From assembly GCA_018242005.1 (NCBI GenBank), contig JAFECU010000275.1:1-64000 (forward strand): a stretch of 64,000 bases of DNA, in the 5' to 3' direction. The notes under the pieces were generated by a model that saw only the letters and a list, made by a program, of their open reading frames with translations, ran no database searches and was not told where the DNA came from. A program made the position numbers and the translations under genes. Every line of letters starts with the position of its first letter. Within the stretch, counting starts at the first letter, position 1. The DNA comes from Pseudomonadota bacterium. Lineage in GTDB: Bacteria > Pseudomonadota > Gammaproteobacteria > Burkholderiales > Burkholderiaceae_C. Below, in pieces: positions 19,402-28,405 of this stretch.

Positions 19402-19435
19402 TGGCCTGGGCGTGCAATGCGGATAACCTTGGCCT

Positions 19436-21823
19436 ATGTCAAATGAATCTGCCGGCCCCCGGACGCCCGTGCCGCGCGCGCCCGCGCCCGACGCGGTGGC
19501 GCTGCTGGACGATCCCCAGGAGTGGTCGGCCTTCGGCCGTCCCTGCGGCGCTTCCACCGATGGCGCTACGCAGCCAGATGTGCAGTGGGAGTCCCATGTC
19601 GTGCTCGACGGCATGCACTGCGCGGCCTGCGCCCTGACCATCGAGGATGCACTGCGCCAGGTGCCTGGCGTGAGCGAGGTGGATGTGAGCGCAGCCACGC
19701 ACCGTGCCCGTGTGGTGTGGAGTCCGGGGCGGGTGCTGCCCTCGCAGTGGATGGCCGCGGTGCGCAAGGCGGGTTACCACGCCGTGCCGGCCATGGATGC
19801 CTTCGCACGCGAGCAGCGCCAACGTGAGAACCGCCGTGCCCTGTGGCGCTGGCTGGTGGCGGGCTTTTGCATGATGCAGGTCATGATGTACGCGTGGCCC
19901 GCCTACCAGGCCATGCCCGGCGACTTGACTGCCGAAATGGAGCAGCTGCTGCGCTGGGCCTCGTGGGTCATCAGCCTGCCGGTGGTGTTGTTTGCCTGCG
20001 GGCCATTCTTTGCCAATGCCTGGCGCGACATATGCCAGCGCCGCGTGAGCATGGACCTGCCAGTGGCGCTTGGCATGCTGATCACCTTTGTGGTGAGCAT
20101 GGTTGGAACGTTCGACCCCGCCGGGCCTTTTGGGCGCGAGGTGTATTACGACTCGCTGACCATGTTCGTTTTTTTCCTGCTCACCGGCCGCTGGCTGGAG
20201 CTTCGCCTGCGTGACCGTACGGCGGGCGCGCTTGAGGCGGTGATGAACCGCCTGCCCGACAGTGTCGAGCGGCGTGGCGCCGATGGCGACTTCGTGCGCG
20301 TGGCCACGCGGCGGCTGCAAGTGGGTGATGTGGTGCGGGTGTTGCCTGGTGAGGCGTTTCCGGCCGACGGGCACATCCTGGCAGGCAGCACGCAGGCCGA
20401 CGAGGCCTTGCTGACGGGCGAGTCCAGACCGGTGGACAAGCCCGCGGGCAGCCGCGTCACGGCCGGAAGCCACAATCTGCGCTCGGCCGTGGTGGTGTCG
20501 GTGGATGCCCTTGGGACGGATACGCGCTTCGGCCAGATCGTGGCACTGATGGAGAACGCTTCGCTGCAGAAACCCCGCCTGGCCCAGCTGGCTGACCGGG
20601 TGGCGCGCCCCTTTCTGGTCGGTGTTCTGCTGGCGGCGTTTGCGGCGGCCGTCTGGTGGTGGCCTGCCGATCCCAGCCATGCGCTCATGGTGGCCGTGGC
20701 GGTGCTGGTGGTCACCTGCCCCTGTGCGCTCTCGCTGGCCACGCCGGTGGCCATGCTTACGGCGGCCGGCACGTTGGCGCGCAGTGGCGTGCTGGTGCGC
20801 AACCTGCAGTCGCTGGAGGCGCTGGCTACCGTGGACACGGTGGTGTTCGACAAGACCGGTACCCTCACCCAAGACCGTCTGACGGTGTCCGATACGCTGG
20901 TGGCGCCTGGTGCGGGGTTGACTGCGGCGCAGGCCCTGGCCCTGGCGGCCATGTTGGCCCGGCATTCCTTGCACCCGGCCTCGCGTGCCCTGGTGGCCGC
21001 GGCCGAGCAGATGGGAGAGCAAAAGCTGTGCTGGTCCGTGGGCGCGGTCCACGAGCTTCCCGGCGCAGGCCTGGAGGCTCAGGCCCGGGGAAATGGCCAG
21101 GAAACCCTATGCCTGCGACTGGGTTCGGCCGTGCATGCCAAGGTGGCTCAGTCGAACCAGCAGCAGGTAGTTCTTTCGGCCGAACGCGCAGGCCATGTGG
21201 TGGAGGAGCTGGCGCGCTTTGCACTGTGCGAGTCGCTGCGCCCCGAGGCCATCGTCGTGGTGCGGCAACTGCGCGGCGCCGGCATCGACGTGCAGCTGCT
21301 TTCGGGCGACCGCAGCGAGGCGGTGCAAGACGCAGCCGTCCGTGCAGGCATCGGCGTGGCACTTGGCGACTGCACGCCGCAGGACAAGCTGCAGCGCTTG
21401 CAGGTCCTGCAGGCCGAGGGCCGCCGCGTCGCCATGGTGGGTGACGGTTTGAATGACGGCCCGGTACTGGCGCTCGCCCATGCCTCATTTGCGTTTGGCA
21501 GGGCCGTACCACTGACGCAATCCCGTTCTGACATTGTTGTTTTAGGCGACAATCTCAACCTGGTTGGTCAGACCCTGCTACTGGCGCGGCGCACGCTGCA
21601 CATCGTGCGCCAGAACCTGTGGTGGGCTGCCGCTTACAACGCCGTGGGCGTGCCATTGGCCATTGCCGGCTACATGCCTGCCTGGCTGGCAGGCCTGGGC
21701 ATGGCTTTCAGTTCGCTGCTGGTGGTCTTGAATGCCGCGCGCCTTGCACGCGCACCAGGCGGTGATGCAGCCATTGTTTCTCCTGTGCCACATCCGGCGC
21801 ACAGCCCCCTGGAGGTGGCCTGA
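19436..21823 (+). CDS. ccoI: copper-translocating P-type ATPase for cbb3 oxidase assembly
   Basis: A 795-residue P1B ATPase that exports copper to the periplasm for insertion into cbb3 oxidase. An N-terminal heavy-metal domain carries GMHCAACALT near residue 60. The membrane CPC motif is VVTCPCALSLATP, the phosphorylation site DKTGTLT, the actuator loop TGES and the hinge MVGDGLNDGPVL. The ccoI/FixI assignment over CopA rests on the neighbours: ccoS follows 2 nt after its stop and ccoN next. An FNR-like box lies 35 nt upstream of the ATG. Some 55 residues precede the metal-binding domain and have no recognisable fold. Confidence 0.94.
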   Translation: MSNESAGPRTPVPRAPAPDAVALLDDPQEWSAFGRPCGASTDGATQPDVQWESHVVLDGMHCAACALTIEDALRQVPGVSEVDVSAATHRARVVWSPGRVLPSQWMAAVRKAGYHAVPAMDAFAREQRQRENRRALWRWLVAGFCMMQVMMYAWPAYQAMPGDLTAEMEQLLRWASWVISLPVVLFACGPFFANAWRDICQRRVSMDLPVALGMLITFVVSMVGTFDPAGPFGREVYYDSLTMFVFFLLTGRWLELRLRDRTAGALEAVMNRLPDSVERRGADGDFVRVATRRLQVGDVVRVLPGEAFPADGHILAGSTQADEALLTGESRPVDKPAGSRVTAGSHNLRSAVVVSVDALGTDTRFGQIVALMENASLQKPRLAQLADRVARPFLVGVLLAAFAAAVWWWPADPSHALMVAVAVLVVTCPCALSLATPVAMLTAAGTLARSGVLVRNLQSLEALATVDTVVFDKTGTLTQDRLTVSDTLVAPGAGLTAAQALALAAMLARHSLHPASRALVAAAEQMGEQKLCWSVGAVHELPGAGLEAQARGNGQETLCLRLGSAVHAKVAQSNQQQVVLSAERAGHVVEELARFALCESLRPEAIVVVRQLRGAGIDVQLLSGDRSEAVQDAAVRAGIGVALGDCTPQDKLQRLQVLQAEGRRVAMVGDGLNDGPVLALAHASFAFGRAVPLTQSRSDIVVLGDNLNLVGQTLLLARRTLHIVRQNLWWAAAYNAVGVPLAIAGYMPAWLAGLGMAFSSLLVVLNAARLARAPGGDAAIVSPVPHPAHSPLEVA

Positions 21824-21825
21824 CC

Positions 21826-21963
21826 ATGGATATCTTGTATCTGCTGATTCCGCTGTCTGTCGTTCTCGTTCTGTTCGTACTCGCCAGCCTGTGGTGGGCC
21901 GTCTATCGCGGGCAGTTTGAAAACGTCGAGCAAGAAGGAGAGCGCATTCTCAGAGGCGATTAA
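21826..21963 (+). CDS. ccoS: cbb3-type cytochrome oxidase assembly protein CcoS
   Basis: A 45-residue membrane protein: MDILYLLIPLSVVLVLFVLA forms one helix, followed by LWWAVYRGQFENVEQEGERIL. The motif W-x3-GQF-x2-E with a final acidic tail is typical of CcoS, which is needed to insert heme b and copper into CcoN. It starts 2 nt after the ccoI stop, so it is co-transcribed. Confidence 0.92.
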   Translation: MDILYLLIPLSVVLVLFVLASLWWAVYRGQFENVEQEGERILRGD

Positions 21964-22028
21964 TGTTTATCAATAACCACAACGCAAGTCTGGTCGAAAC
22001 TTTTCCCTGCATATCAACGAGGTAACCG

Positions 22029-23468
22029 ATGGAGTCTTCACAAACAAAGGTTGCGCACTACGACGATACCGTCGTGCGCCAATTCACAATTATGGCGGTG
22101 GTCTGGGGGGTCGTGGGCATGCTGGTCGGTGTGTTCATCGCCGCCGAGCTGACCTGGCCCGAGCTGAATCTCGGCATTCCATGGCTCAGTTATGGGCGCC
22201 TGCGCCCGCTGCACACCAATGCGGTGATCTTTGCCTTTGGCGGCTGCGGCCTGTTCGCCACCAGCTATTACGTGGTGCAGCGCACCTGCCAGACGCGGCT
22301 GTTCATGCCCAAGCTGGCCAGCCTTACCTTCTGGGCCTGGCAGCTCGTCATCGTGGCCGCAGCCATCAGCCTGCCCATGGGTTACACCACAGGCAAGGAA
22401 TATGCCGAGCTCGAATGGCCCATCGATATCCTGATCGCCATCACCTGGGTCAGCTACGCCGTCGTGTTCTTTGGCACGGTGGGCACGCGCAAGATCAAGC
22501 ACATCTATGTGGCCAACTGGTTCTTCGGCGGCTTCATCATCGCCATTGCCCTGCTGCACATCGTCAACAGCGCCGAAATTCCCGCTGGCTGGATGAAGAG
22601 CTATTCCGCCTACGCCGGCGTGCAGGATGCCATGGTGCAATGGTGGTACGGTCACAACGCAGTCGGCTTTTACCTGACCACCGCCTTCCTGGGCATGATG
22701 TATTACTTCATCCCCAAGCAGGCCGGTCGCCCGGTGTACAGCTATCGCCTGTCCATCGTGCACTTCTGGGCGTTGATCTTCACCTACATGTGGGCCGGCC
22801 CGCACCACCTGCACTACACGGCGCTGCCCGACTGGACGCAGTCCGTGGGCATGGTGTTCTCGCTGATCCTGCTGGCTCCAAGCTGGGGCGGCATGATCAA
22901 CGGCATGATGACCCTGTCGGGTGCCTGGCACAAGCTGCGTGACGACCCCATCCTGCGCTTCCTGATCGTGTCGCTGTCGTTCTACGGCATGTCCACCTTC
23001 GAGGGCCCGATGATGTCCATCAAGACCGTCAATGCCCTCAGCCACTACACCGACTGGACCGTGGGCCATGTGCACTCCGGTGCCCTGGGCTGGGTCGGCC
23101 TGATCACCATGGGCTCGCTCTACTATCTGGTGCCGCGCCTGTTCGGCAAGGACAAGATGCATTCCATCAAGGCGATCGAACTGCATTTCTGGTTGGCAAC
23201 GATAGGCATCGTTCTCTATATCGCCGCCATGTGGATCGCCGGCGTGATGCAGGGCCTGATGTGGCGCGCGGTGAACCCCGATGGCACGCTGACCTACACC
23301 TTCGTGGAGAGCGTCAAGGCAACCTATCCGTTCTATGCCATCCGTTTCTTCGGCGGCCTGCTGTACCTGAGCGGCATGATCATCATGGCCTGGAACGTGT
23401 GGGTGACGGCGATTTCCGGTCGTTCCGTCAAGGTGGCCATTCCGGCCGTGAAGACCGCGCACGCCTGA
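22029..23468 (+). CDS. ccoN: cytochrome-c oxidase, cbb3-type, subunit I
   Basis: The 479-residue catalytic subunit, with about 12 membrane helices, carrying the low-spin heme b and the heme b3-CuB site where oxygen is reduced. Conserved histidines are visible in [12 protein letters not shown] (low-spin heme), [12 protein letters not shown] and [13 protein letters not shown] (CuB ligands) and [13 protein letters not shown] (heme ligands). The protein is of normal length. This high-affinity oxidase works at low oxygen. The gap 21964-22028 after ccoS holds the ribosome site and no terminator, so ccoISNOQP may be one transcript. Confidence 0.97.
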   Translation: MESSQTKVAHYDDTVVRQFTIMAVVWGVVGMLVGVFIAAELTWPELNLGIPWLSYGRLRPLHTNAVIFAFGGCGLFATSYYVVQRTCQTRLFMPKLASLTFWAWQLVIVAAAISLPMGYTTGKEYAELEWPIDILIAITWVSYAVVFFGTVGTRKIKHIYVANWFFGGFIIAIALLHIVNSAEIPAGWMKSYSAYAGVQDAMVQWWYGHNAVGFYLTTAFLGMMYYFIPKQAGRPVYSYRLSIVHFWALIFTYMWAGPHHLHYTALPDWTQSVGMVFSLILLAPSWGGMINGMMTLSGAWHKLRDDPILRFLIVSLSFYGMSTFEGPMMSIKTVNALSHYTDWTVGHVHSGALGWVGLITMGSLYYLVPRLFGKDKMHSIKAIELHFWLATIGIVLYIAAMWIAGVMQGLMWRAVNPDGTLTYTFVESVKATYPFYAIRFFGGLLYLSGMIIMAWNVWVTAISGRSVKVAIPAVKTAHA

Positions 23469-23487
23469 GGATCTAGGAACCCAAGAC

Positions 23488-24120
23488 ATGTCCAATAGTC
23501 ACAACAACACATCCTCCGGCTTCACGCACGAGAAGGTCGAAACCAGCAACTTCCTCATGATCGTGCTGATCCTGCTGGTGGTGGCCGTGGGCGGCCTGGT
23601 GGAAATCGTTCCGCTGTTCTTCCAGAAATCGACGACCGAGGCCGTGCAAGGCGTCAAGCCCTACACCCCGGTGCAACTGATAGGCCGCGACATCTATCTT
23701 CGCGAGGGCTGCTACAACTGCCACTCGCAGATGATCCGCCCCTTCCGCGCCGAGACACTGCGCTACGGCCACTATTCGGTGGCCGGCGAATTCGTCTACG
23801 ACCACCCCTTCCAGTGGGGCTCCAAGCGCACCGGCCCGGACCTGCACCGCGTGGGAGGCAAGTACAGCGACGAATGGCACCGCATTCATCTGAACAACCC
23901 GCGCGACGTGGTGCCCGAGTCCAACATGCCGGCCTACTCCTGGCTGGAGAAAACGCAGATCGACCCCAGCATCGTTGCCCCGCGCATGAAGGCGCTGCGT
24001 ATCGTGGGGGTTCCCTACACGGACGAGGAAATCGCCGGCGCGGCCGACCAGGTCAAGGGCAAGACGGAAATGGATGCCGTTGTCGCCTACCTGCAGGTCT
24101 TGGGCCGCGCGCTCAGGTAA
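23488..24120 (+). CDS. ccoO: cytochrome-c oxidase, cbb3-type, subunit II
   Basis: The 210-residue monoheme cytochrome c subunit, anchored by one N-terminal helix ([25 protein letters not shown]). The heme c site is [10 protein letters not shown] near residue 77, and a methionine ligand is likely in the SNMPAYSWL segment. It passes electrons from CcoP to CcoN at the periplasmic face. It starts 19 nt after ccoN. Confidence 0.97.
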   Translation: MSNSHNNTSSGFTHEKVETSNFLMIVLILLVVAVGGLVEIVPLFFQKSTTEAVQGVKPYTPVQLIGRDIYLREGCYNCHSQMIRPFRAETLRYGHYSVAGEFVYDHPFQWGSKRTGPDLHRVGGKYSDEWHRIHLNNPRDVVPESNMPAYSWLEKTQIDPSIVAPRMKALRIVGVPYTDEEIAGAADQVKGKTEMDAVVAYLQVLGRALR

Positions 24121-24132
24121 CAAGGAGTGGTC

Positions 24133-24270
24133 ATGGACATCACCACCATGCGTATCGTGGCCACGCTGGCGTCGCTGGCGTGTTTCGTGGGCATCTGGTT
24201 CTGGGCGTTTATGCGCCGCAACAAGGCCCGGTTCGAGGAGGCGGCGCGGCTGCCCTTCGCCGAGGACTGA
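24133..24270 (+). CDS. ccoQ: cbb3-type oxidase subunit IV (CcoQ)
   Basis: A 45-residue protein with one helix (MRIVATLASLACFVGIWFWAF) and a short charged tail MRRNKARFEEAARLPFAED. Size, the R-x-KARFEEAA tail and position between ccoO and ccoP identify it. CcoQ stabilises the oxidase, especially under oxygen. The ATG at 24133 has AAGGAG 7 nt upstream. Confidence 0.93.
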   Translation: MDITTMRIVATLASLACFVGIWFWAFMRRNKARFEEAARLPFAED

Positions 24271-24299
24271 AGAAGCCCCTAAAAGCAAAGAGATAACCC

Positions 24300-25214
24300 A
24301 TGAGCGATTTCACGAGTAATTTCTGGTCCATTTATGTGGCCGGCATCACCATCATCGGCATCATTGCCTGCGGCCTGCTGCTTTGGATCACCTCGCGCAA
24401 GAAGGTTGAGGCAACGGCAGACAACACCACGGGCCATGTCTGGGACGAGGACCTGACCGAGATGAACAACCCCATGCCACGCTGGTGGATGTGGTTGTTC
24501 GTACTGACCATCGTGTTTGGCTTTGGCTACCTGGCCGCCTACCCCGGCCTGGGTACGTTCAAGGGCCAGCTTGGTTGGACGCAGCTGGGTGAGTACCAGC
24601 AAGAGGTTGACAAGGCCAATGCCGAGCTGCAGCCCCTGTATGCGCGCTTTGCCAGCATGAGAACCGAGGAAATGGCACGCGACCCCGCCGCCATGGCGAT
24701 CGGTGACCGCCTGTTCATGAACAACTGTGCGCAGTGCCATGGTTCGGATGCACGTGGCAGCAAGGGTTTTCCCAACCTGAGCGACAACGACTGGCTCCAC
24801 GGCGGTACACCCGATGACATCCGCAAGACCATCCACGACGGACGTCTGGGCGTCATGCCTCCCATGGCCGCAGCGGTGGGCTCCCCGGAGGATGTGCGCA
24901 ACGTGGCGCAGTATGTGCTAAGCCTGTCGGGCAGCCCGCACGACTCGCTCAAGGCGTCGCTGGGTAAGGCGAAGTTCACGGCTTGCGCCGCCTGTCATGG
25001 TTTGGACGGCAAGGGCAACACCGCAGTGGGCGCTCCCAATCTGACCGATGACACCTGGCTGCATGGCTGGGGCGAAGCCGCCATCACGAATATCATCAAC
25101 AACGGCAAGACCAACGAAATGCCTGCGCAGGCAGGCAAGCTGACCGACGCGCAGATCAACGTGCTGACGGCCTACGTCTGGGGCTTGTCCCACAAGGCCG
25201 GCGCTGCACGCTGA
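24300..25214 (+). CDS. ccoP: cytochrome-c oxidase, cbb3-type, subunit III (diheme)
   Basis: A 304-residue diheme cytochrome c. Two N-terminal hydrophobic segments (FWSIYVAGITIIGIIACGLLL and WWMWLFVLTIVFGFGYLAA) anchor it, and two CxxCH sites follow: NNCAQCHG and FTACAACHG, each with a downstream methionine ligand segment (MPPMAA and EMPAQAG). It takes electrons from soluble cytochromes and hands them to CcoO. It ends the structural part of the operon; a terminator-like hairpin follows. Confidence 0.97.
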   Translation: MSDFTSNFWSIYVAGITIIGIIACGLLLWITSRKKVEATADNTTGHVWDEDLTEMNNPMPRWWMWLFVLTIVFGFGYLAAYPGLGTFKGQLGWTQLGEYQQEVDKANAELQPLYARFASMRTEEMARDPAAMAIGDRLFMNNCAQCHGSDARGSKGFPNLSDNDWLHGGTPDDIRKTIHDGRLGVMPPMAAAVGSPEDVRNVAQYVLSLSGSPHDSLKASLGKAKFTACAACHGLDGKGNTAVGAPNLTDDTWLHGWGEAAITNIINNGKTNEMPAQAGKLTDAQINVLTAYVWGLSHKAGAAR

Positions 25215-25228
25215 CCCTCGCTCGGCGG

Positions 25229-25261
25229 CCGGCTCCTCTCTGGGGCGCCGGTCGTTTGTTT
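25229..25261 (+). terminator. terminator-like hairpin between ccoP and ccoG
   Basis: A CCGGC / GCCGG stem with an extendable inner TCC/GGG part is followed by TCGTTTGTTT. It could separate the structural ccoNOQP genes from ccoG or only reduce expression of the accessory genes. Confidence 0.55.
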
Positions 25262-25295
25262 CCCGGAAGTTGTCCTTCCCCCGTGAGATTGCACC

Positions 25296-26738
25296 ATGAA
25301 GCCAGCCGAAGGCCGACCCCGCAAGGTAATACCGATTAGTCCCGCTGCACCGGAAAGCCAGCAGCCCGAGGCGGTGTCGCTCTACGAGGCGCAAAAGAAG
25401 ATCTACCCGCGCTCCATCAGCGGCCTGTTTGCTCGCTGGCGCTGGGCCATGGTGTATTTGACGCAACTGGTCTTCTATGGCTTGCCGTGGCTGGACTGGG
25501 GGCAGCGCCAGATGGTGCTGTTTGATCTGGGGGCGCGGCGCTTCTACATCTTTGGCCTGGTGCTGTATCCGCAGGACTTCATCTATCTGACGGGCCTGCT
25601 GATCATTTCGGCGCTTTCGCTGTTTCTGTTCACGGCCGTGGCGGGGCGGCTCTGGTGTGGCTTTGCCTGTCCGCAGACGGTCTATACCGAGATCTTCATG
25701 TGGGTCGAACACAAGATCGAGGGTGACCGCAGTGCCCGCATGCGCCTGGACAATGGACCGTGGACCTTCGAGAAAATCTGGAAGAAGACGCTCAAGCAGG
25801 CGATCTGGGTGGCCGTGGCCTTCTGGACGGGCTTTACCTTCGTTGGCTACTTTGTGCCGATCCGGGAGCTCGGCGGCGAACTGCTGGTGCTGCATGGCAC
25901 CTGGCAGATCTTCTGGGTGCTTTTCTACGGCTTGGCAACCTATGGCAATGCAGGCTATTTGCGTGAGCAGGTCTGCAAATACATGTGCCCATACGCGCGC
26001 TTCCAGAGCGCGATGTTCGACAAGGACACGCTGATCGTTACCTACGATCCCGAACGCGGCGAGCCCCGCGGCCCGCGTGTCAAGAGCGTGGACTACAAGG
26101 CCCAGGGCCTGGGGGACTGCATCGACTGCACCCTGTGCGTGCAGGTCTGCCCCACGGGCATCGACATCCGCAACGGCCTGCAATACGAATGCATTGGTTG
26201 CGGTCTGTGCGTGGATGCCTGCGACACCGTGATGGACAAGATGAAGTATCCGCGTGGGTTAATCCGTTTCTCCACGCAAAATGGTGTGAAGAACCACTGG
26301 ACCCAGTCGCAGATGCTCAAGCGCGTGCTGCGGCCACGTGTGCTGTTCTACACCGGCGTTCTGGTACTGCTGTGCGTTGGCATGCTGGCCAGCTTGGTGG
26401 TGCGCTCGCCGCTCAAGGTGGACGTTGTGCGCGACCGCGCGGCGCTTTCGCGCATCGTCGCCGGGGGTAAGCTGGAGAATATCTACCGCTTGCAGATCAT
26501 GAATGCCACGGAGGGGGAGCAGCGCTATGTCATCAGTGCGCGCGGCCTGCAAGGGCTGGAGTTGGCATCCGAGGCGGAGGTCGATATCGGCCCGGCCGAG
26601 TCGCGCTGGGTGGTCGTGCGCCTGCAGATCCCCTATGGCTCGACCGCTCCGGGTTCGCACACTGTGTATTTCGATATCCAGGCGCAAGGTGACAAGGCAC
26701 AGGTGGTGGAGAAATCCGTATTCCTCGTGCCGCGTTGA
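25296..26738 (+). CDS. ccoG: cytochrome c oxidase accessory protein CcoG (FixG-like)
   Basis: A 480-residue polyferredoxin-like membrane protein. It has several N-terminal helices, a membrane cysteine motif CGFACPQTVYTE and CKYMCPYARFQS, then two 4Fe-4S sites in the soluble domain (CIDCTLCVQVCP and CIGCGLCVDACD), and a C-terminal Ig-like periplasmic domain after one more helix. CcoG is reported to be a cupric reductase that supplies Cu(I) for cbb3 assembly. It starts 82 nt after ccoP. Confidence 0.95.
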   Translation: MKPAEGRPRKVIPISPAAPESQQPEAVSLYEAQKKIYPRSISGLFARWRWAMVYLTQLVFYGLPWLDWGQRQMVLFDLGARRFYIFGLVLYPQDFIYLTGLLIISALSLFLFTAVAGRLWCGFACPQTVYTEIFMWVEHKIEGDRSARMRLDNGPWTFEKIWKKTLKQAIWVAVAFWTGFTFVGYFVPIRELGGELLVLHGTWQIFWVLFYGLATYGNAGYLREQVCKYMCPYARFQSAMFDKDTLIVTYDPERGEPRGPRVKSVDYKAQGLGDCIDCTLCVQVCPTGIDIRNGLQYECIGCGLCVDACDTVMDKMKYPRGLIRFSTQNGVKNHWTQSQMLKRVLRPRVLFYTGVLVLLCVGMLASLVVRSPLKVDVVRDRAALSRIVAGGKLENIYRLQIMNATEGEQRYVISARGLQGLELASEAEVDIGPAESRWVVVRLQIPYGSTAPGSHTVYFDIQAQGDKAQVVEKSVFLVPR

Positions 26739-26796
26739 GTCTTGGTTTCTGGATTGGTTTTTGTAGGGCCCCAACTGGGCCAAGGAGTTCGCAAGC

Positions 26797-27075
26797 ATGT
26801 CGGCAGATTCGTTGATGAAGGCGGCGCCTGAATCGCAGCCCTGGTGGAAATACAGCCATGTATGGCTGGTGATCTCGGGACCGGTGATCGTGGTCATCGC
26901 CAGTTTTGTGACGCTCTGGCTGGCGCTGTCGCGGCCCGACCCGGTGCTGGAAGAGGACTATTACCAGCGTGGCCTGGACATCAACAAGACACTGAAAAGC
27001 GCGGACGCTGCAATGGCCCCAGCCATCAAGGGGCGCAATCACGCGGCGACGCCAGCGCAAGACCAACCACGCTGA
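26797..27075 (+). CDS. ccoH: FixH family protein (CcoH)
   Basis: A 92-residue protein with one helix (HVWLVISGPVIVVIASFVTLWLAL) and the conserved DPVLEEDYYQRGLDINKTL stretch that defines the FixH/CcoH family. CcoH binds CcoN during assembly of the oxidase. It is shorter than rhizobial FixH because the periplasmic domain is truncated to a basic tail. The ATG follows AAGGAG. It lies 58 nt after ccoG. Confidence 0.9.
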   Translation: MSADSLMKAAPESQPWWKYSHVWLVISGPVIVVIASFVTLWLALSRPDPVLEEDYYQRGLDINKTLKSADAAMAPAIKGRNHAATPAQDQPR

Positions 27076-27179
27076 GGATCGACGAGCGTGCATCTGGCCT
27101 TAGGGGAATCAGGGGTGCGATGACCCTTTGCTTGTCCGGGACATGGTGTTAGGCTGTCACTTATGCAAGGAGGTATGCA

Positions 27180-27467
27180 ATGTGGACGCAGCGGTTGATG
27201 TGGATAGCCTGGCCCGCCTTTCTCATGGCGGGCGTACTGGAAATGGTGGTATTTGCCTTTGTTGACCCTGAGTCTTTGCAGTGGTTCGATCAACCCATCA
27301 ACCTCTCAAGGGAAGGCGTCTATACGCTGGCGTTCTTTCTTTTCTGGGCCGTGTTCATGGCATCGAGTGCGCTGACCACCATGCTGTCGCGCTCGCCATT
27401 TGAACTCAATCGCTGCCCCGTACCCGATGGCGACAGGCCGCTGGACTGCGCCAAGTACATGCCCTGA
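27180..27467 (+). CDS. small conserved-looking membrane protein in the cco locus
   Basis: I do not recognise a named family. The 95-residue protein has two clear helices (RLMWIAWPAFLMAGVLEMVVFAFV and GVYTLAFFLFWAVFMASSALTTML) joined by a loop with LQWFDQPINLSREG, and a short tail with two cysteines (FELNRCPV and LDCAKYMP). A perfect AAGGAGG lies 6 nt before the ATG, so translation is likely strong. Its place between ccoH and fnr suggests a link to microaerobic respiration, but no direct evidence of function exists here. Confidence 0.75.
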   Translation: MWTQRLMWIAWPAFLMAGVLEMVVFAFVDPESLQWFDQPINLSREGVYTLAFFLFWAVFMASSALTTMLSRSPFELNRCPVPDGDRPLDCAKYMP

Positions 27468-27490
27468 TGAGGGCTCCGGGGCGCAGAGGG

Positions 27491-28234
27491 CTAATGGCAG
27501 TCCTGTTGGCTGTTGACGATGCGCTTGAGGGCTTCGGTATCCACAATGCGCACGTGGCGCTGCCTGACCTCCACAATCCCCTCCTCAACGAACTTGGAGA
27601 AGGTGCGGCTCACGGTTTCTAGCTTGAGTCCCAGGTAGCTACCAATTTCCTCGCGCGTCATGCGCAGCACGAGTTCCGATTGAGAGAATCCTCGCGCATG
27701 CAGGCGCTGTACCAGGTTCAGCAGAAAGGCGGCAAGTCGCTCTTCAGCTCGCATGCTGCCCAAGAGCAGCATGACGCCATGCTCGCGAACGATCTCGCGG
27801 CTCATGATCTTGTGCACATGGTTCTGTAGTGCCGTGACCTCACGCGAGAGTTCTTCGATGCGGTCGAATGGCATCACGCAGACCTCGGCGTCTTCAAGGG
27901 CCACGGCGTCGCAGGTGTGCCGGTCGTTCACGATGCCATCGAGGCCAATGATTTCACCGGCCATCTGAAAACCCGTGACCTGATCACGCCCGTCCTCCGT
28001 TGCGACGCAAGTCTTGAAGAAGCCCGTGCGAATGGCGAACAGGGAGGTGAACGGCTCGCCATTGCGAAACAGCGTACCGCCGCGCTTGATCTTGCGGCGC
28101 ACTGCGACCACGTCATCGATGCGCTTGAGTTGCTGATCATCCAGCCCCACGGGCATGCACAGTTCGCGCAGGTTGCAATTGGAGCAGGCAACTTTGATGG
28201 ACTGCAGGTTGGTATGTGTGGAAACCCTGTTCAT
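27491..28234 (-). CDS. fnr: CRP/FNR family oxygen-sensing regulator
   Basis: A 247-residue transcription factor. The N-terminal cysteines CSNCNLRELC (C-x2-C-x5-C) plus a later Cys in FFKTCVATEDGRD match the four ligands of the oxygen-labile 4Fe-4S cluster of FNR/Anr. A cyclic-nucleotide-like beta-roll follows and then the helix-turn-helix MTREEIGSYLGLKLETVSRTFSKF, whose E-x2-S-R recognises TTGAT half-sites. It is divergent from hemN, with an exact FNR box between them, and lies next to the cbb3 operon, its probable target. Name by family; ANR, BTR and FnrL are equivalents. Confidence 0.94.
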   Translation of the reverse strand: MNRVSTHTNLQSIKVACSNCNLRELCMPVGLDDQQLKRIDDVVAVRRKIKRGGTLFRNGEPFTSLFAIRTGFFKTCVATEDGRDQVTGFQMAGEIIGLDGIVNDRHTCDAVALEDAEVCVMPFDRIEELSREVTALQNHVHKIMSREIVREHGVMLLLGSMRAEERLAAFLLNLVQRLHARGFSQSELVLRMTREEIGSYLGLKLETVSRTFSKFVEEGIVEVRQRHVRIVDTEALKRIVNSQQDCH

Positions 28235-28337
28235 GTCGCGAGCTTACCTTTGAATCCCTTCGGGACAGGGAATGTCATGGATCGTTGAAAGACTTTGATC
28301 CGAAGTCAAATTGTCCCCATCCGGACCTTATGGGTGC

Positions 28338-28351
28338 TTGATCGGCATCAA
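28338..28351 (+). promoter_or_regulatory. FNR box upstream of hemN
   Basis: TTGATCGGCATCAA is an exact match to TTGAT-N4-ATCAA. Class II spacing (-41.5) puts +1 near 28386, 20 nt before the hemN ATG. It is 104 nt from the divergent fnr start. A second palindrome at 28294-28310 (TTTGA-N7-TCAAA) has a spacer one base too long for FNR. Confidence 0.85.
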
Positions 28352-28405
28352 GAACTCTTCCAGGACTCTACGGCACAGTACGCCGCAAATGCAAGGAATC
28401 CCGTC

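Noticed and set aside
28294-28310. Second FNR box between fnr and hemN (TTTGA-N7-TCAAA)
   Set aside because: The half-sites are good, but the spacer is one base longer than the FNR consensus, so FNR would not bind both halves normally.
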